Assembly: GCF_001070715.1 (NCBI RefSeq) | Contig: NZ_JVRR01000126.1 | Location: forward strand, 24,497-88,496 | Direction: 5' to 3' | Length of the DNA: 64,000 bases | Source of the DNA: Streptococcus pseudopneumoniae | GTDB lineage: Bacteria > Bacillota > Bacilli > Lactobacillales > Streptococcaceae | Shown: piece by piece, positions 1 through 7,582 of the stretch | Layout of the letters: every line of letters starts with the position of its first letter | Position numbering within the stretch: the first letter of the stretch is position 1 | Made by a program: the position numbers and the translations under genes | The notes under the pieces: generated by a model | Told to the model about the DNA's origin: nothing | Database searches by the model: none | What the model saw: only the letters and a program-made list of their open reading frames with translations

Positions 1-569
1 CTGCTCAAGAATCATCAACTTACACTGTTAAAGAAGGTGATACACTTTCAGAAATCGCTGAAACTCACAATACAACTGTTGAGAAATTGGCAGAAAACAA
101 CCACATTGACAACATTCATTTGATTTATGTTGGTCAAGAGTTGGTTATCGATGGCCCTGTAGCACCAGCTGCAACACCAGCGCCAACTACTTATGCAGCA
201 CCAGCAGCTCAAGATGAAACTATTTCAGCTCCAGCAGCAGAAACTACAGAAGTAGCAGAAGAAGCAGCTCCAGTGGCAAGCACACCTGCAGCAGAAGAAA
301 CTGTTGCTGCAGCAGAAACTTCAGCACCAGCTGCAACTGTAAGCGGATCTGAAGCAGAAGCTAAAGAATGGATCGCTCAAAAAGAATCAGGCGGTAGCTA
401 CACAGCTACAAACGGACGTTACATCGGACGTTACCAATTGACAGATTCATACTTGAACGGTGACTACTCAGCTGAAAACCAAGAACGTGTAGCAGATGCC
501 TACGTTGCAGGACGTTACGGTTCATGGACAGCCGCCAAAAACTTCTGGCTTAACAACGGCTGGTATTAA
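1..569 (+). CDS. LysM-domain secreted protein, 5' end outside window
   Basis: The reading frame is open from base 3, so the true start lies upstream of the window. The visible part opens with a LysM module (about bases 15-150; TYTVKEGDTLSEIA followed by IYVGQELVI), a fold that binds peptidoglycan or chitin. A low-complexity linker rich in Ala, Pro, Glu and Thr follows. The last ~70 residues (WIAQKESGGSYTATNGRYIG onward, ending in NNGWY) resemble the transglycosylase-like C-terminal domain of streptococcal and staphylococcal cell-wall proteins, where Glu in the QKESGG motif would be the candidate catalytic residue. This suggests a cell-wall-bound protein or muralytic enzyme outside the membrane. 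A hairpin terminator follows within 30 bases, so it ends its transcript. The signal peptide cannot be seen. Confidence 0.85.
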   Translation, partial: AQESSTYTVKEGDTLSEIAETHNTTVEKLAENNHIDNIHLIYVGQELVIDGPVAPAATPAPTTYAAPAAQDETISAPAAETTEVAEEAAPVASTPAAEETVAAAETSAPAATVSGSEAEAKEWIAQKESGGSYTATNGRYIGRYQLTDSYLNGDYSAENQERVADAYVAGRYGSWTAAKNFWLNNGWY

Positions 570-597
570 GAACTAACGAACAGAATAATATGAAAAG

Positions 598-621
598 GTC
601 GAGGAACTCCCTCGACTTTTT
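598..621 (+). terminator. Rho-independent terminator of the LysM gene
   Basis: A perfect 7-bp GC-rich stem (598-604 with 610-616), a 5-base loop and five T residues follow the LysM stop codon by 28 bases. The tail runs up to the stop codon of the convergent Rgg gene. Confidence 0.85.
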
Positions 622-1483
622 ATCTTTTCTTCGATTGATAATAGATCTCCACTTCTTTTTTGAGATGAGACAGCATAGAAGTTTCCTCGGTCAGCTCCAG
701 AAGGGAGAACCCTTTTTGGATAAGTCTAGCGTCATCCCTACAAATCCCGATACGGACATAGGCGATAGCCAAGCTATCATATTTTTTCTTTTTCTTGGCA
801 TCCTCTAGTAAAGTATCGCAGATTTGTTGGCATATGTTTTTATCTTGATTGTATAGATAGAGTGTGGAAAGGTTGAGTAGGATTGTCATTCGCAAGTCAT
901 ATAAATGTTGATAGTTTTTATAGATTTCCAAGCGTTGCAATATTTTTCCAGTGATGAGATGGAGGTGTTCAATGGGAAAACTGAAAAGAATGGTATTGAG
1001 GATTTTCAGGTCACTCTCATACCATGTATCTTGTTTTTCAATTTTTTCCCAAAGTTTTGTGATAGTCTGTTTTACTTGGTCTGACAGTTGCTCTGTACCA
1101 TGTTGACGGATATGAATGACAATTTCCAGCATATCCCTTATTTCTTCTATAGGCAGGTCGTAGTGGGTTTTGAGATAGTCTTGGCATGTTTCAAAAAAAT
1201 GAACTAGACTACTACTACCAATTATAGAAGTCATATTGAGATAAGTTTGCATGATTTCTGTTCGTTGGCTCGGCTGATAGAGATGGCAGATGTAGTCAAA
1301 CTCTTCAAAACTCATATTGATTTGACGGAGAAGAAATTCCATATTTTCATATTTTGGAGTTGCCTTGCCACTTTCAATCTTTGATAGGCTAGTTCTTGAG
1401 AGGACATTTCCACAGACCTCTTCTTGAGTCAAGCCTTTTGATTCACGTATTTCTTTATAGACCTTTCCAAAATCATAACGCAT
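620..1483 (-). CDS. Rgg/GadR/MutR family transcriptional regulator
   Basis: This 287-residue protein has an N-terminal helix-turn-helix of the Xre type (about residues 5-60; GLTQEEVCGNVLSRTSLSKI) and a long helical C-terminal region typical of Rgg (RRNPP) regulators, which bind short peptides through TPR-like repeats. It has exactly the same length as the second Rgg protein at 20,236. The start is supported by an AGGAG site on the minus strand just upstream. It is transcribed divergently from an ABC transporter, the usual arrangement for an Rgg activator and its target. The intergenic region carries two identical 15-base repeats (1499-1513 and 1586-1600), one directly upstream of this gene. 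I see no small hydrophobic peptide gene beside it, so it may be a stand-alone member or respond to a peptide encoded elsewhere. Confidence 0.85.
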   Translation of the reverse strand: MRYDFGKVYKEIRESKGLTQEEVCGNVLSRTSLSKIESGKATPKYENMEFLLRQINMSFEEFDYICHLYQPSQRTEIMQTYLNMTSIIGSSSLVHFFETCQDYLKTHYDLPIEEIRDMLEIVIHIRQHGTEQLSDQVKQTITKLWEKIEKQDTWYESDLKILNTILFSFPIEHLHLITGKILQRLEIYKNYQHLYDLRMTILLNLSTLYLYNQDKNICQQICDTLLEDAKKKKKYDSLAIAYVRIGICRDDARLIQKGFSLLELTEETSMLSHLKKEVEIYYQSKKR

Positions 1484-1498
1484 AATTTTCTCCTTTTC

Positions 1499-1633
1499 GT
1501 GAAAAAAGTTAACAAATAATAAAATCCAATTAAAAACATTGTATCATAATAACAGGAATAGTAAAAAAGAAAACTAAAATAATGTGTGAAAAAAGTTAAC
1601 TAATTTTAAAATAGAGTAAAGAAGAGGTATACT
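1499..1633 (+). promoter_or_regulatory. Divergent control region with two 15-bp direct repeats and a -10 box
   Basis: The 15-base word GTGAAAAAAGTTAAC occurs twice in the same orientation, at 1499-1513 and 1586-1600, 87 bases apart. It ends in the palindrome GTTAAC. The downstream copy sits just upstream of the position where a -35 box should be for the -10 box TATACT at 1628-1633; the -35 itself (TTTAAA) is poor. The first copy lies in the leader of the Rgg gene. This layout fits an activator site for the transporter promoter plus an autoregulatory site. That the Rgg protein is the binder is inference. Confidence 0.6.
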
Positions 1634-1663
1634 GTAGATACAAAATACAGGGAGGAATAAAAA

Positions 1664-2509
1664 ATGGAAGTTATAAATGTAAGTAAGCATTATGGTCATT
1701 CAATCATTCTCAAAGATATAAATTTTGCACTTAACAAGGGTGAAATTGTTGGTCTAGTAGGGAGAAATGGAGTTGGTAAGAGTACGTTGATGAAAATTCT
1801 TGTTCAGAATAATCAACCGACTTCAGGGAATATTATAAGTAGTGATAATGTTGGGTATTTAATCGAAGAACCAAAATTATTTTTATCTAAAACAGGTTTA
1901 GAGAATTTAAAATATTTGTCAAATTTATATGGTGTTGACTACAATCAAGAAAGATTTGGAAGTTTGATCCAAGAGTTAGATTTGACTCAGTCTATTAATA
2001 AAAAAGTAAAGACCTATTCTTTGGGTACAAAACAAAAATTAGCTTTGCTTCTAACTCTTGTTACGGAACCTGATATATTGATTTTAGATGAGCCGACTAA
2101 TGGTTTAGATATTGAATCGTCACAAATAGTTTTAGCGGTTCTAAAAAATTTAGCTTTACATGAAAATGTGGGAATTTTAATATCGAGTCATAAATTAGAA
2201 GATATTGAAGAAATTTGTGAGAGGGTTCTTTTCTTGGAGAACGGGCTTTTGACATTTCAAAAAGTAGGAAAAGATAGTCATAATTGCTTGTTTGAGATAG
2301 CTTTTTCATCAGCTACAGATAGAGACATTTTCATTACCAAACAAGAATTTGGGGATATTGTTCAGGCAGAGGGACTGAAAATTACTATGTCTGGTAATAT
2401 TCAAAGTAGTGAGCTTTTTAAATTTTTTAATGAAAACTCTATTAAAGTAGTTGATTTTGAAACTAAAAAAGAGACGCTTAAAGATATTTATCTAAATCGT
2501 TCAAAATAA
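1664..2509 (+). CDS. ABC transporter ATP-binding protein
   Basis: A 281-residue ATPase with Walker A GRNGVGKST near residue 33, the signature region TYSLGTKQKL near residue 120 (a variant of LSGGQ), and Walker B ILILDEPTNGLD near 140-150. The short signature and the C-terminal extension place it with CcmA/NatA-type exporters, which in streptococci often carry out antibiotic or bacteriocin export or self-protection. It is preceded by an AGGAGG-type site and followed 15 bases later by its membrane partner, so the two form an operon. Composition is clearly AT-richer than the neighbouring housekeeping genes, suggesting horizontal acquisition. The substrate is not identifiable. Confidence 0.9.
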   Translation: MEVINVSKHYGHSIILKDINFALNKGEIVGLVGRNGVGKSTLMKILVQNNQPTSGNIISSDNVGYLIEEPKLFLSKTGLENLKYLSNLYGVDYNQERFGSLIQELDLTQSINKKVKTYSLGTKQKLALLLTLVTEPDILILDEPTNGLDIESSQIVLAVLKNLALHENVGILISSHKLEDIEEICERVLFLENGLLTFQKVGKDSHNCLFEIAFSSATDRDIFITKQEFGDIVQAEGLKITMSGNIQSSELFKFFNENSIKVVDFETKKETLKDIYLNRSK

Positions 2510-2524
2510 AGGAAGGTTATAATC

Positions 2525-3253
2525 ATGAAATTAAATAAATTGAATTTTCTTAAAGAAAATATAAGGGATTTATATTCATCAGGCGTAATATATCTCGGTT
2601 TGATTATCTCGTTTATACCGCCGATATTGGTTACATTCTTTATTCTAAATACTCAAGGGACATCACTTGGTATTAAGCATATTTCAAACTTTTATGCTAT
2701 GCTCGGTATGTTAATGGCTGTTATACATGCTAACCGAATTATTAGCAGGGATTTTTCCCACAATACGATCAGTTTATTTTATAATCAACAGAAAAATCGG
2801 ATGATTTACGTCTTGTCTAATTTTCTATATGCCATCTCAGTTTCCATTATTTATGCTTTGAATGGTATTGTGTTACTAGTCATCGTAAGTAAATTGGGTG
2901 TTCCAGGTGCTTTAGGATTAGATTTTATAGTAGCCATTGTAGTCAATACAATTTTGTTAGTCCTAGTTTATTTTCTATTATCTTACATTTTCTATTTATA
3001 CAAATTGAAAAGTGGCTTGGTATTTGGTATTTTAGTAGCTTTACTACTCTTTGTCCCTAATATATTAAATACGATTATGATGAATACTAGTAATGATTTG
3101 TTTATCAAAGCAATTGAACTTCTTCCTTTTTATTCTTTACCTGTATTTGTGGCTTCAAATACGATGTCTATTAGTCAGTATCTTGTGGTAATCACTACAA
3201 TCATCTTATTGTATTTTTTCACTCTCAAGAAAAGTAAGGAGTATTCATTTTAG
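2525..3253 (+). CDS. ABC transporter permease, ABC-2 type
   Basis: A 242-residue membrane protein with about six hydrophobic segments (for example residues 20-42, 55-68, 96-120, 130-155, 160-182 and 217-233) and no obvious signal peptide. It is the expected partner of the preceding ATPase, from which it is separated by only 15 bases, with its own GGAAGG ribosome-binding site. Together they would form a homodimeric exporter in the cytoplasmic membrane. The adjacent Rgg regulator and the repeat in the promoter suggest peptide- or stress-controlled expression. Sequence alone does not reveal the cargo; peptide export or immunity is a family-based guess. Confidence 0.8.
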   Translation: MKLNKLNFLKENIRDLYSSGVIYLGLIISFIPPILVTFFILNTQGTSLGIKHISNFYAMLGMLMAVIHANRIISRDFSHNTISLFYNQQKNRMIYVLSNFLYAISVSIIYALNGIVLLVIVSKLGVPGALGLDFIVAIVVNTILLVLVYFLLSYIFYLYKLKSGLVFGILVALLLFVPNILNTIMMNTSNDLFIKAIELLPFYSLPVFVASNTMSISQYLVVITTIILLYFFTLKKSKEYSF

Positions 3254-3330
3254 TTTCGTTTAGTATTATTTTGAAGACTTAAAATCCAGCAAAAAATAAA
3301 AAGATGTTGCGCTGACTAAAGAAAATTAGA

Positions 3331-3498
3331 ATGTATAACAGAGGTAAACAGATAATTGTAGGGGAATTAAGCCTTCTATTGATGAGCATGAATTTTCTTA
3401 TAACATTATCCAACAAACTGACCTATGAAACTTCAAAAATTCAAAAACCACACGGTATTCCTTTCAACTTGATTGTATTCAAGACTGAAACTACTTGA
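3331..3498 (+). CDS. Possible small membrane peptide, 55 aa
   Basis: An ATG at 3331 opens a 55-codon frame starting MYNRGKQIIVGELSLLLMSM and ending FKTETT. It contains one hydrophobic stretch (about residues 8-28) and a polar C-terminal tail. It lies 77 bases after the ABC permease in the same direction. Upstream is only a weak purine-rich stretch (AAAGAAAA), so translation is uncertain. Small one-helix proteins beside Rgg-controlled transporters can be immunity or accessory peptides, but nothing specific supports that here. It could be a chance frame. Confidence 0.3.
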   Translation: MYNRGKQIIVGELSLLLMSMNFLITLSNKLTYETSKIQKPHGIPFNLIVFKTETT

Positions 3499-3525
3499 AA
3501 ATATTTAATATTTTTCTTTAATTGC

Positions 3526-3587
3526 TTGACAGGTTATATATGTTGATTTATAATATAGGTAAAGTAGGGATTGTGTAAGCGTTAACA
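3526..3587 (+). promoter_or_regulatory. Consensus sigma-A promoter with perfect cre (CcpA) site
   Basis: TTGACA (3526-3531), 17 bases, TATAAT (3549-3554): both hexamers match consensus exactly at ideal spacing. The 14-base word at 3574-3587 (TGTAAGCGTTAACA) fits the catabolite-response consensus TGWNANCGNTNWCA at every position and lies at about +13 to +27, where bound CcpA would block transcription. The first good start codon is at 3757, leaving a leader of about 195 bases in which I see no convincing gene; a GTG frame beginning near 3595 encodes a 22-residue stretch vaguely like the N-terminus of a 2-hydroxyacid dehydrogenase and may be decayed. Confidence 0.8.
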
Positions 3588-3756
3588 AATACAGTGCCCT
3601 TAACTTTGTATTCAGCAAAGAATTATGATGCAGCTAGAAAAGAAAGAATTCTAGCTTGATACAATATTACCAGTCTTATTTAAAGTTGTTATGGAAATTT
3701 TTTCAAAATAGATAGGCCTCTGTTTTAGGCAGAAGCGTGAATCAGGAGGTTAAGTG

Positions 3757-4344
3757 ATGAACTACAATTTAAAATATCTTTTATCAGGAATATTTGTCCT
3801 AGTCTTTATAGGTTTCCTAGTCTGGATGCGTTATTTTAATCAGAAGAAGGAAGAAGCGCATTCGGATGTGTCTTTTGAAACGAGGTTAGATAGTGAGGTC
3901 AAGGACTTATATAAACAACTAGGATTGGGTGAGGAGCCTCATTATTTCTTAGCCTATCGCTACCTACATCCCTGGTTTGATTTGGCGATTTTACCACCAA
4001 CAGTTGAAATTTTCTTAACTAAAATAGCGCTGGTGATGGTGACTCCAGATGAACTACTGATAAGAAATCTTGGGAATGGGATGACTTTCACAAGTGAGCA
4101 TCATCGTGATTTGCGGCAAGGACTTATCCGCATTCTAAAATCAGAGATGAAAGAATTTGAGATTCGTAACTGGAAAAGAGTTTTTATATTTGGCGATTTT
4201 TTGACAATTAAAACAAGCCAACATAGCTATTATTTACAGGTTAGAGATGATGGACTTCAAAAAGGAAGTCTTTCTACCAAACATTTCTCCGACTTGAAAC
4301 GACAAGATTTTCTCGGATTATTAACAGATAAAAGAACATTCTGA
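3757..4344 (+). CDS. Membrane-anchored hypothetical protein in bacteriocin-type cassette
   Basis: A 195-residue protein with one N-terminal transmembrane helix (about residues 6-25, KYLLSGIFVLVFIGFLVW) and a soluble remainder rich in charged residues. The start at ATG 3757 is preferred over GTG 3754 because an AGGAGG site ends 7 bases before it. I do not recognise the family. It is the first gene after the strong promoter and cre site at 3526-3587 and precedes a small membrane protein, a bacteriocin-associated integral membrane protein and an ATPase, so it is probably part of that cassette, perhaps as immunity or an accessory factor. The function is not assignable from the sequence. Confidence 0.75.
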   Translation: MNYNLKYLLSGIFVLVFIGFLVWMRYFNQKKEEAHSDVSFETRLDSEVKDLYKQLGLGEEPHYFLAYRYLHPWFDLAILPPTVEIFLTKIALVMVTPDELLIRNLGNGMTFTSEHHRDLRQGLIRILKSEMKEFEIRNWKRVFIFGDFLTIKTSQHSYYLQVRDDGLQKGSLSTKHFSDLKRQDFLGLLTDKRTF

Positions 4345-4424
4345 TAGACGATTGCTCTAGTGGCTTATTGTAAACTTTACAAATGAGCTGTAAATACTAG
4401 AATCTATTTAGAAAGGCAATTCCT

Positions 4425-4580
4425 ATGAAAAATAAAATTTTAATCATTGTCTATCTTTTAGCCTCGCTAATCATCAGTTTTGTAATCTTTTCACTTTTGA
4501 ATATTGATTTTAAATGGTGGACAACTCTGGCTATAAGTGCAGGATTTATTTACACCTATTTAAAATTTAGTAAAAAATAA
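4425..4580 (+). CDS. Small two-helix membrane protein, 51 aa
   Basis: The frame encodes 51 residues (MKNKILIIVYLLASLIISFV at the start, YLKFSKK at the end) with two hydrophobic segments at about 5-24 and 32-46 and a positively charged C-terminus. A GAAAGG ribosome-binding site lies 10 bases upstream. It sits between the membrane-anchored protein at 3757 and the large bacteriocin-associated protein at 4630, all on the same strand, so they are probably co-transcribed. Its size and shape are those of small immunity proteins in streptococcal bacteriocin clusters, but this is only contextual. Confidence 0.6.
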   Translation: MKNKILIIVYLLASLIISFVIFSLLNIDFKWWTTLAISAGFIYTYLKFSKK

Positions 4581-4629
4581 AAAGTACCTGCACCTATCTC
4601 GCTTTCGTCTCTTCACGGGAGGTATCTCT

Positions 4630-6738
4630 ATGAAAAAAATCAGTCATCTTTGTATGCTCTTGCTCTTGCTGTGTACTACGTTTTTTGTCCTGAATGTAAA
4701 TGTTACACGAGAAATAGTGCGGATTCAGGAGATGGGCAAGACAACTTATTCATTTGACTTGTACTTGAAAGATGTCACTAAACCGACAGAAACGATTCTC
4801 CAGTTTTTTGAAGAGGTTGCAAGTCAAGACAAGGTCTCTATTATCAAAGTAGATAATGGCGATGAGGCCGTCAAGGCTGGTGTTTTTAATAAGGAAACCT
4901 TCCCCTATCAGGAGTTCGGTCTGACTTCTCTTGATTTTTCAAAGAATGAGAAGGGAGTCTATAGCAACCAGGACCTTCCCAATAATCTAGGAACCATTCC
5001 CACCTTTTTAAAGGTGAAACTCATTCGACTCCAGACCTTTCGATCCTATATTGAGGATAAATCCCATACTGTAAATGGGCGCTACATGATTACCTCCAGC
5101 AAAGAGATAGATCGTGATACCATTCTACAAAAGTGGAGTGATTTTTTCCAGATAGATAAGACGATTTTATTAGAACCCACTTACCGAAGTCAGGTTGGAG
5201 TGCTAAATCAAGAGTTGTTACTATCTATCATTATCTTTATCTTGGCAATCTTGCTTGTGATTTTAATGACAGTTTATCAGCCGATGATGGAGATGAAACG
5301 AGTGGGGGTTCAAAAGTTACTTGGTTTTCAAAGCAGGGCGATTTTAGCTGGTTTTGTAAAGACTAATTTTTATCTTCTCTTGGGTGGAAGTCTTGTCATT
5401 GACTTGGGACTATTTTTAGTGCTGGACTATAGACCAAAACTTTTGTTCCCAAGTTTACTCTTATCCCAATTTCTACTTTTACAGTTGTATTTGTTCATCA
5501 GTTGGCTGACCTACCTGATGATTCAGAAAATGACAGTCAGTTCCATGTTGAAAGGTTTTTCATCTGTCAAACTTGGTCTTATCTTCAATTATGTGATGAA
5601 AATAGGGACAACTATTTTACTGACGGCCTTACTGATTGGGGTGGGCAGAAGTTTAGAACAAGAAAACAAAGAACTTGCTTATCAGCAACAGTGGGTAAGT
5701 CAAGGTAATTACCTGACCTTGGAAACCTTCAAACTCAATGATAATCTGTGGCAAGAAGAGCTAGCAGGGTCAGGGAAATCTACAGATTATTTCTATCGAT
5801 TTTATCAGGATTTGGTAGAAAAAACGCAGGCGGGCTATGTGCAGAGTAGCAGTCTTCCTGTAAAAAATTTTGTCCAATCAGAACAGATTCAGCAATATCA
5901 GTTAACAGATACGGTGGATGTTTACTATGCCAATCGCAATTTTCTAAAGAGCAAGGGATTCAAGCTACCAGATACCGGTATTAAAAAAGTTATTTTGATG
6001 CCAGCAAGTACGAAAGGTGAAGAAGATAAAAATCAGCTCTTGGGGAAGTTAATTGCCTTTCATTCGATGAAGTATGAAGAGCAGCAAAAACGAACGATAG
6101 AGGAGATGGATGTCGAGATTGCCTATTATGAAGGAGATTGGTCATTTTTCCCATATAGTGATAAGCGAAAGGAAAATCTCTCCAATCCAATTATTAGCTT
6201 GGTCAATGATTCTGATATGATGTGGGATGAGAAAGCCTCCCTGTCAACAACTGGCTTAAATAATCCGATTAAAATTGAAAATACGGTTCAACATCAAAAA
6301 GAGATTACAGAGTTAGTTGAGAAATTGTCAGATGGAAATTATTTAAAATTTTCATCGATTCAAGCAATTCAAGAGGGTATGGTTGATACCTATCGGGATT
6401 CTGTTCGTAATTTTAACGTTCTTTTTGCCTTATTTGCTCTTCTCAGTATGATTGTCTCCTACTTTTTACTCGTTACCACTTTCTTGTTGAAGCGCAGGGA
6501 TATTATTACCAAGAAGTTTATGGGGTGGAAACTGGTCGATCGCTACCGTCCTCTCCTCGTTCTGCTCTTGCTGGGCTATAGTCTGCCTCTTCTAGTCTTG
6601 ATTTTCTTTGCCCATGCGCTCTTGCCACTCCTACTTTTTGCAGGTTTTACATGTTTGGATATACTATTTGTGCTAGGCTTGGCTTCTAGGATGGAGAAAA
6701 GAAGTCTAGTAGAGTTATTGAAAGGGGGCATCTTATGA
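4630..6738 (+). CDS. Bacteriocin-associated integral membrane protein (lactococcin 972 type)
   Basis: A 702-residue protein with an N-terminal transmembrane helix, a large extracellular domain (about residues 30-190), a cluster of membrane segments (about 195-350), a second large extracellular domain (350-590) and three further helices at the C-terminus. The layout is like FtsX/MacB-type permeases duplicated in tandem. Such ~700-residue proteins accompany lactococcin 972-type bacteriocins and are annotated as putative immunity or export proteins. The stop overlaps the start of the following ATPase by 4 bases, indicating translational coupling and a shared complex. Notably no lactococcin 972-like precursor is visible upstream in this window. 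Confidence 0.8.
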   Translation: MKKISHLCMLLLLLCTTFFVLNVNVTREIVRIQEMGKTTYSFDLYLKDVTKPTETILQFFEEVASQDKVSIIKVDNGDEAVKAGVFNKETFPYQEFGLTSLDFSKNEKGVYSNQDLPNNLGTIPTFLKVKLIRLQTFRSYIEDKSHTVNGRYMITSSKEIDRDTILQKWSDFFQIDKTILLEPTYRSQVGVLNQELLLSIIIFILAILLVILMTVYQPMMEMKRVGVQKLLGFQSRAILAGFVKTNFYLLLGGSLVIDLGLFLVLDYRPKLLFPSLLLSQFLLLQLYLFISWLTYLMIQKMTVSSMLKGFSSVKLGLIFNYVMKIGTTILLTALLIGVGRSLEQENKELAYQQQWVSQGNYLTLETFKLNDNLWQEELAGSGKSTDYFYRFYQDLVEKTQAGYVQSSSLPVKNFVQSEQIQQYQLTDTVDVYYANRNFLKSKGFKLPDTGIKKVILMPASTKGEEDKNQLLGKLIAFHSMKYEEQQKRTIEEMDVEIAYYEGDWSFFPYSDKRKENLSNPIISLVNDSDMMWDEKASLSTTGLNNPIKIENTVQHQKEITELVEKLSDGNYLKFSSIQAIQEGMVDTYRDSVRNFNVLFALFALLSMIVSYFLLVTTFLLKRRDIITKKFMGWKLVDRYRPLLVLLLLGYSLPLLVLIFFAHALLPLLLFAGFTCLDILFVLGLASRMEKRSLVELLKGGIL

Positions 6739-7376
6739 TTGAGTTGGAAAATATTACCAAAATCATTGGGGGAAAAGTGATTTTGGATCACTTGTCTCTC
6801 AGGATTGATCAGGGGGATTTGGTAGCCATTGTTGGCAAGAGTGGTAGTGGTAAGTCGACCTTGTTAAATTTATTAGGTTTGATAGATGGTGATTATAGCG
6901 GACGGTATGAGATTTTTGGTCAGACAAATCTAGCGGTCAATTCTGCTAAATCACAAACAATAATCCGTGAACATATCTCTTATCTGTTTCAAAATTTTGC
7001 CCTGATTGATGATGAAACGGTCGAGTACAATCTTATGCTGGCGCTGAAATATGTGAAATTGTCCAAGAAAGACAAGCTCAAAAAGGTGGAAGAGATTTTA
7101 GAGAGAGTAGGTTTGTCAGCTACTTTGCATCAAAAGGTCTCCGAGTTGTCTGGTGGCGAACAACAACGAATTGCAGTTGCTAGAGCCATCTTAAAACCCA
7201 GCCAGCTGATTTTAGCCGATGAACCTACAGGTTCGCTGGATCCTGAAAATAGAGATTTGGTCTTGAAGTTTCTCTTAGAGATGAATCGCGAGGGGAAAAC
7301 AGTTATTATTGTGACCCACGATGCTTATGTAGCCCAACAATGTCATCGTATTATTGAATTGGGCGAGGGAAAATGA
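6735..7376 (+). CDS. ABC transporter ATP-binding protein, bacteriocin-export type
   Basis: A compact 213-residue ATPase of the MacB/LolD class: Walker A GKSGSGKST (about residues 34-42), Q-loop LFQNFALID, signature LSGGEQQR and Walker B LILADEPTGSLD, then the H-loop in VTHDAYVA. It overlaps the upstream 702-residue membrane protein by 4 bases, and the two are the expected ATPase and permease of one complex. MacB-like systems use ATP for mechanical work across the membrane instead of direct transport, which suits export or detachment of a peptide. A terminator follows at 7442. Confidence 0.88.
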   Translation: MIELENITKIIGGKVILDHLSLRIDQGDLVAIVGKSGSGKSTLLNLLGLIDGDYSGRYEIFGQTNLAVNSAKSQTIIREHISYLFQNFALIDDETVEYNLMLALKYVKLSKKDKLKKVEEILERVGLSATLHQKVSELSGGEQQRIAVARAILKPSQLILADEPTGSLDPENRDLVLKFLLEMNREGKTVIIVTHDAYVAQQCHRIIELGEGK

Positions 7377-7441
7377 GTTCATTCAGCTCCTTTTGACTGA
7401 CTGAATACTCATGTTTTTCAGAGAGAAATAGCATAAATACG

Positions 7442-7482
7442 CCTAGGAATGACATTTTTATGTAGTATTTCTAGGTTTTTTT
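7442..7482 (+). terminator. Rho-independent terminator after the bacteriocin-type cassette
   Basis: A 9-bp stem with one G-T wobble (7442-7450 with 7467-7475) followed by seven T residues. It separates the cassette from the arginine-linked operon. Confidence 0.8.
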
Positions 7483-7487
7483 GTTTC

Positions 7488-7542
7488 AAATTGAAAAAAT
7501 TTTCAATTTAGGCTTGACAAACGATGAGTATAGGAGTATTAT
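7488..7542 (+). promoter_or_regulatory. Promoter of the binding protein-argGH operon with a palindromic operator
   Basis: TTGACA (7514-7519), 17 bases, TATTAT (7537-7542). Just upstream is a perfect inverted repeat with 10-base arms (7488-7497 and 7500-7509; AAATTGAAAA and TTTTCAATTT). A second imperfect dyad, GTATA with TATAC, spans the -10. Arginine operons of streptococci are controlled by ArgR-type repressors that bind AT-rich 18-base palindromes, so either dyad may be the ARG box; this is inference. Confidence 0.65.
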
Positions 7543-7582
7543 TTATACAACCAAAAAGAATAAACATAAAGGAGGCTTTGTT

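Noticed and set aside
590..808. Plus-strand 72-codon frame through the 3' part of the Rgg gene
   Set aside because: It begins in the terminator of the LysM gene, has no ribosome-binding site and is antisense to the well-supported Rgg gene.
3595..3663. GTG frame resembling a dehydrogenase start
   Set aside because: The resemblance is only about 15 residues and a stop follows; too weak to list as a pseudogene.
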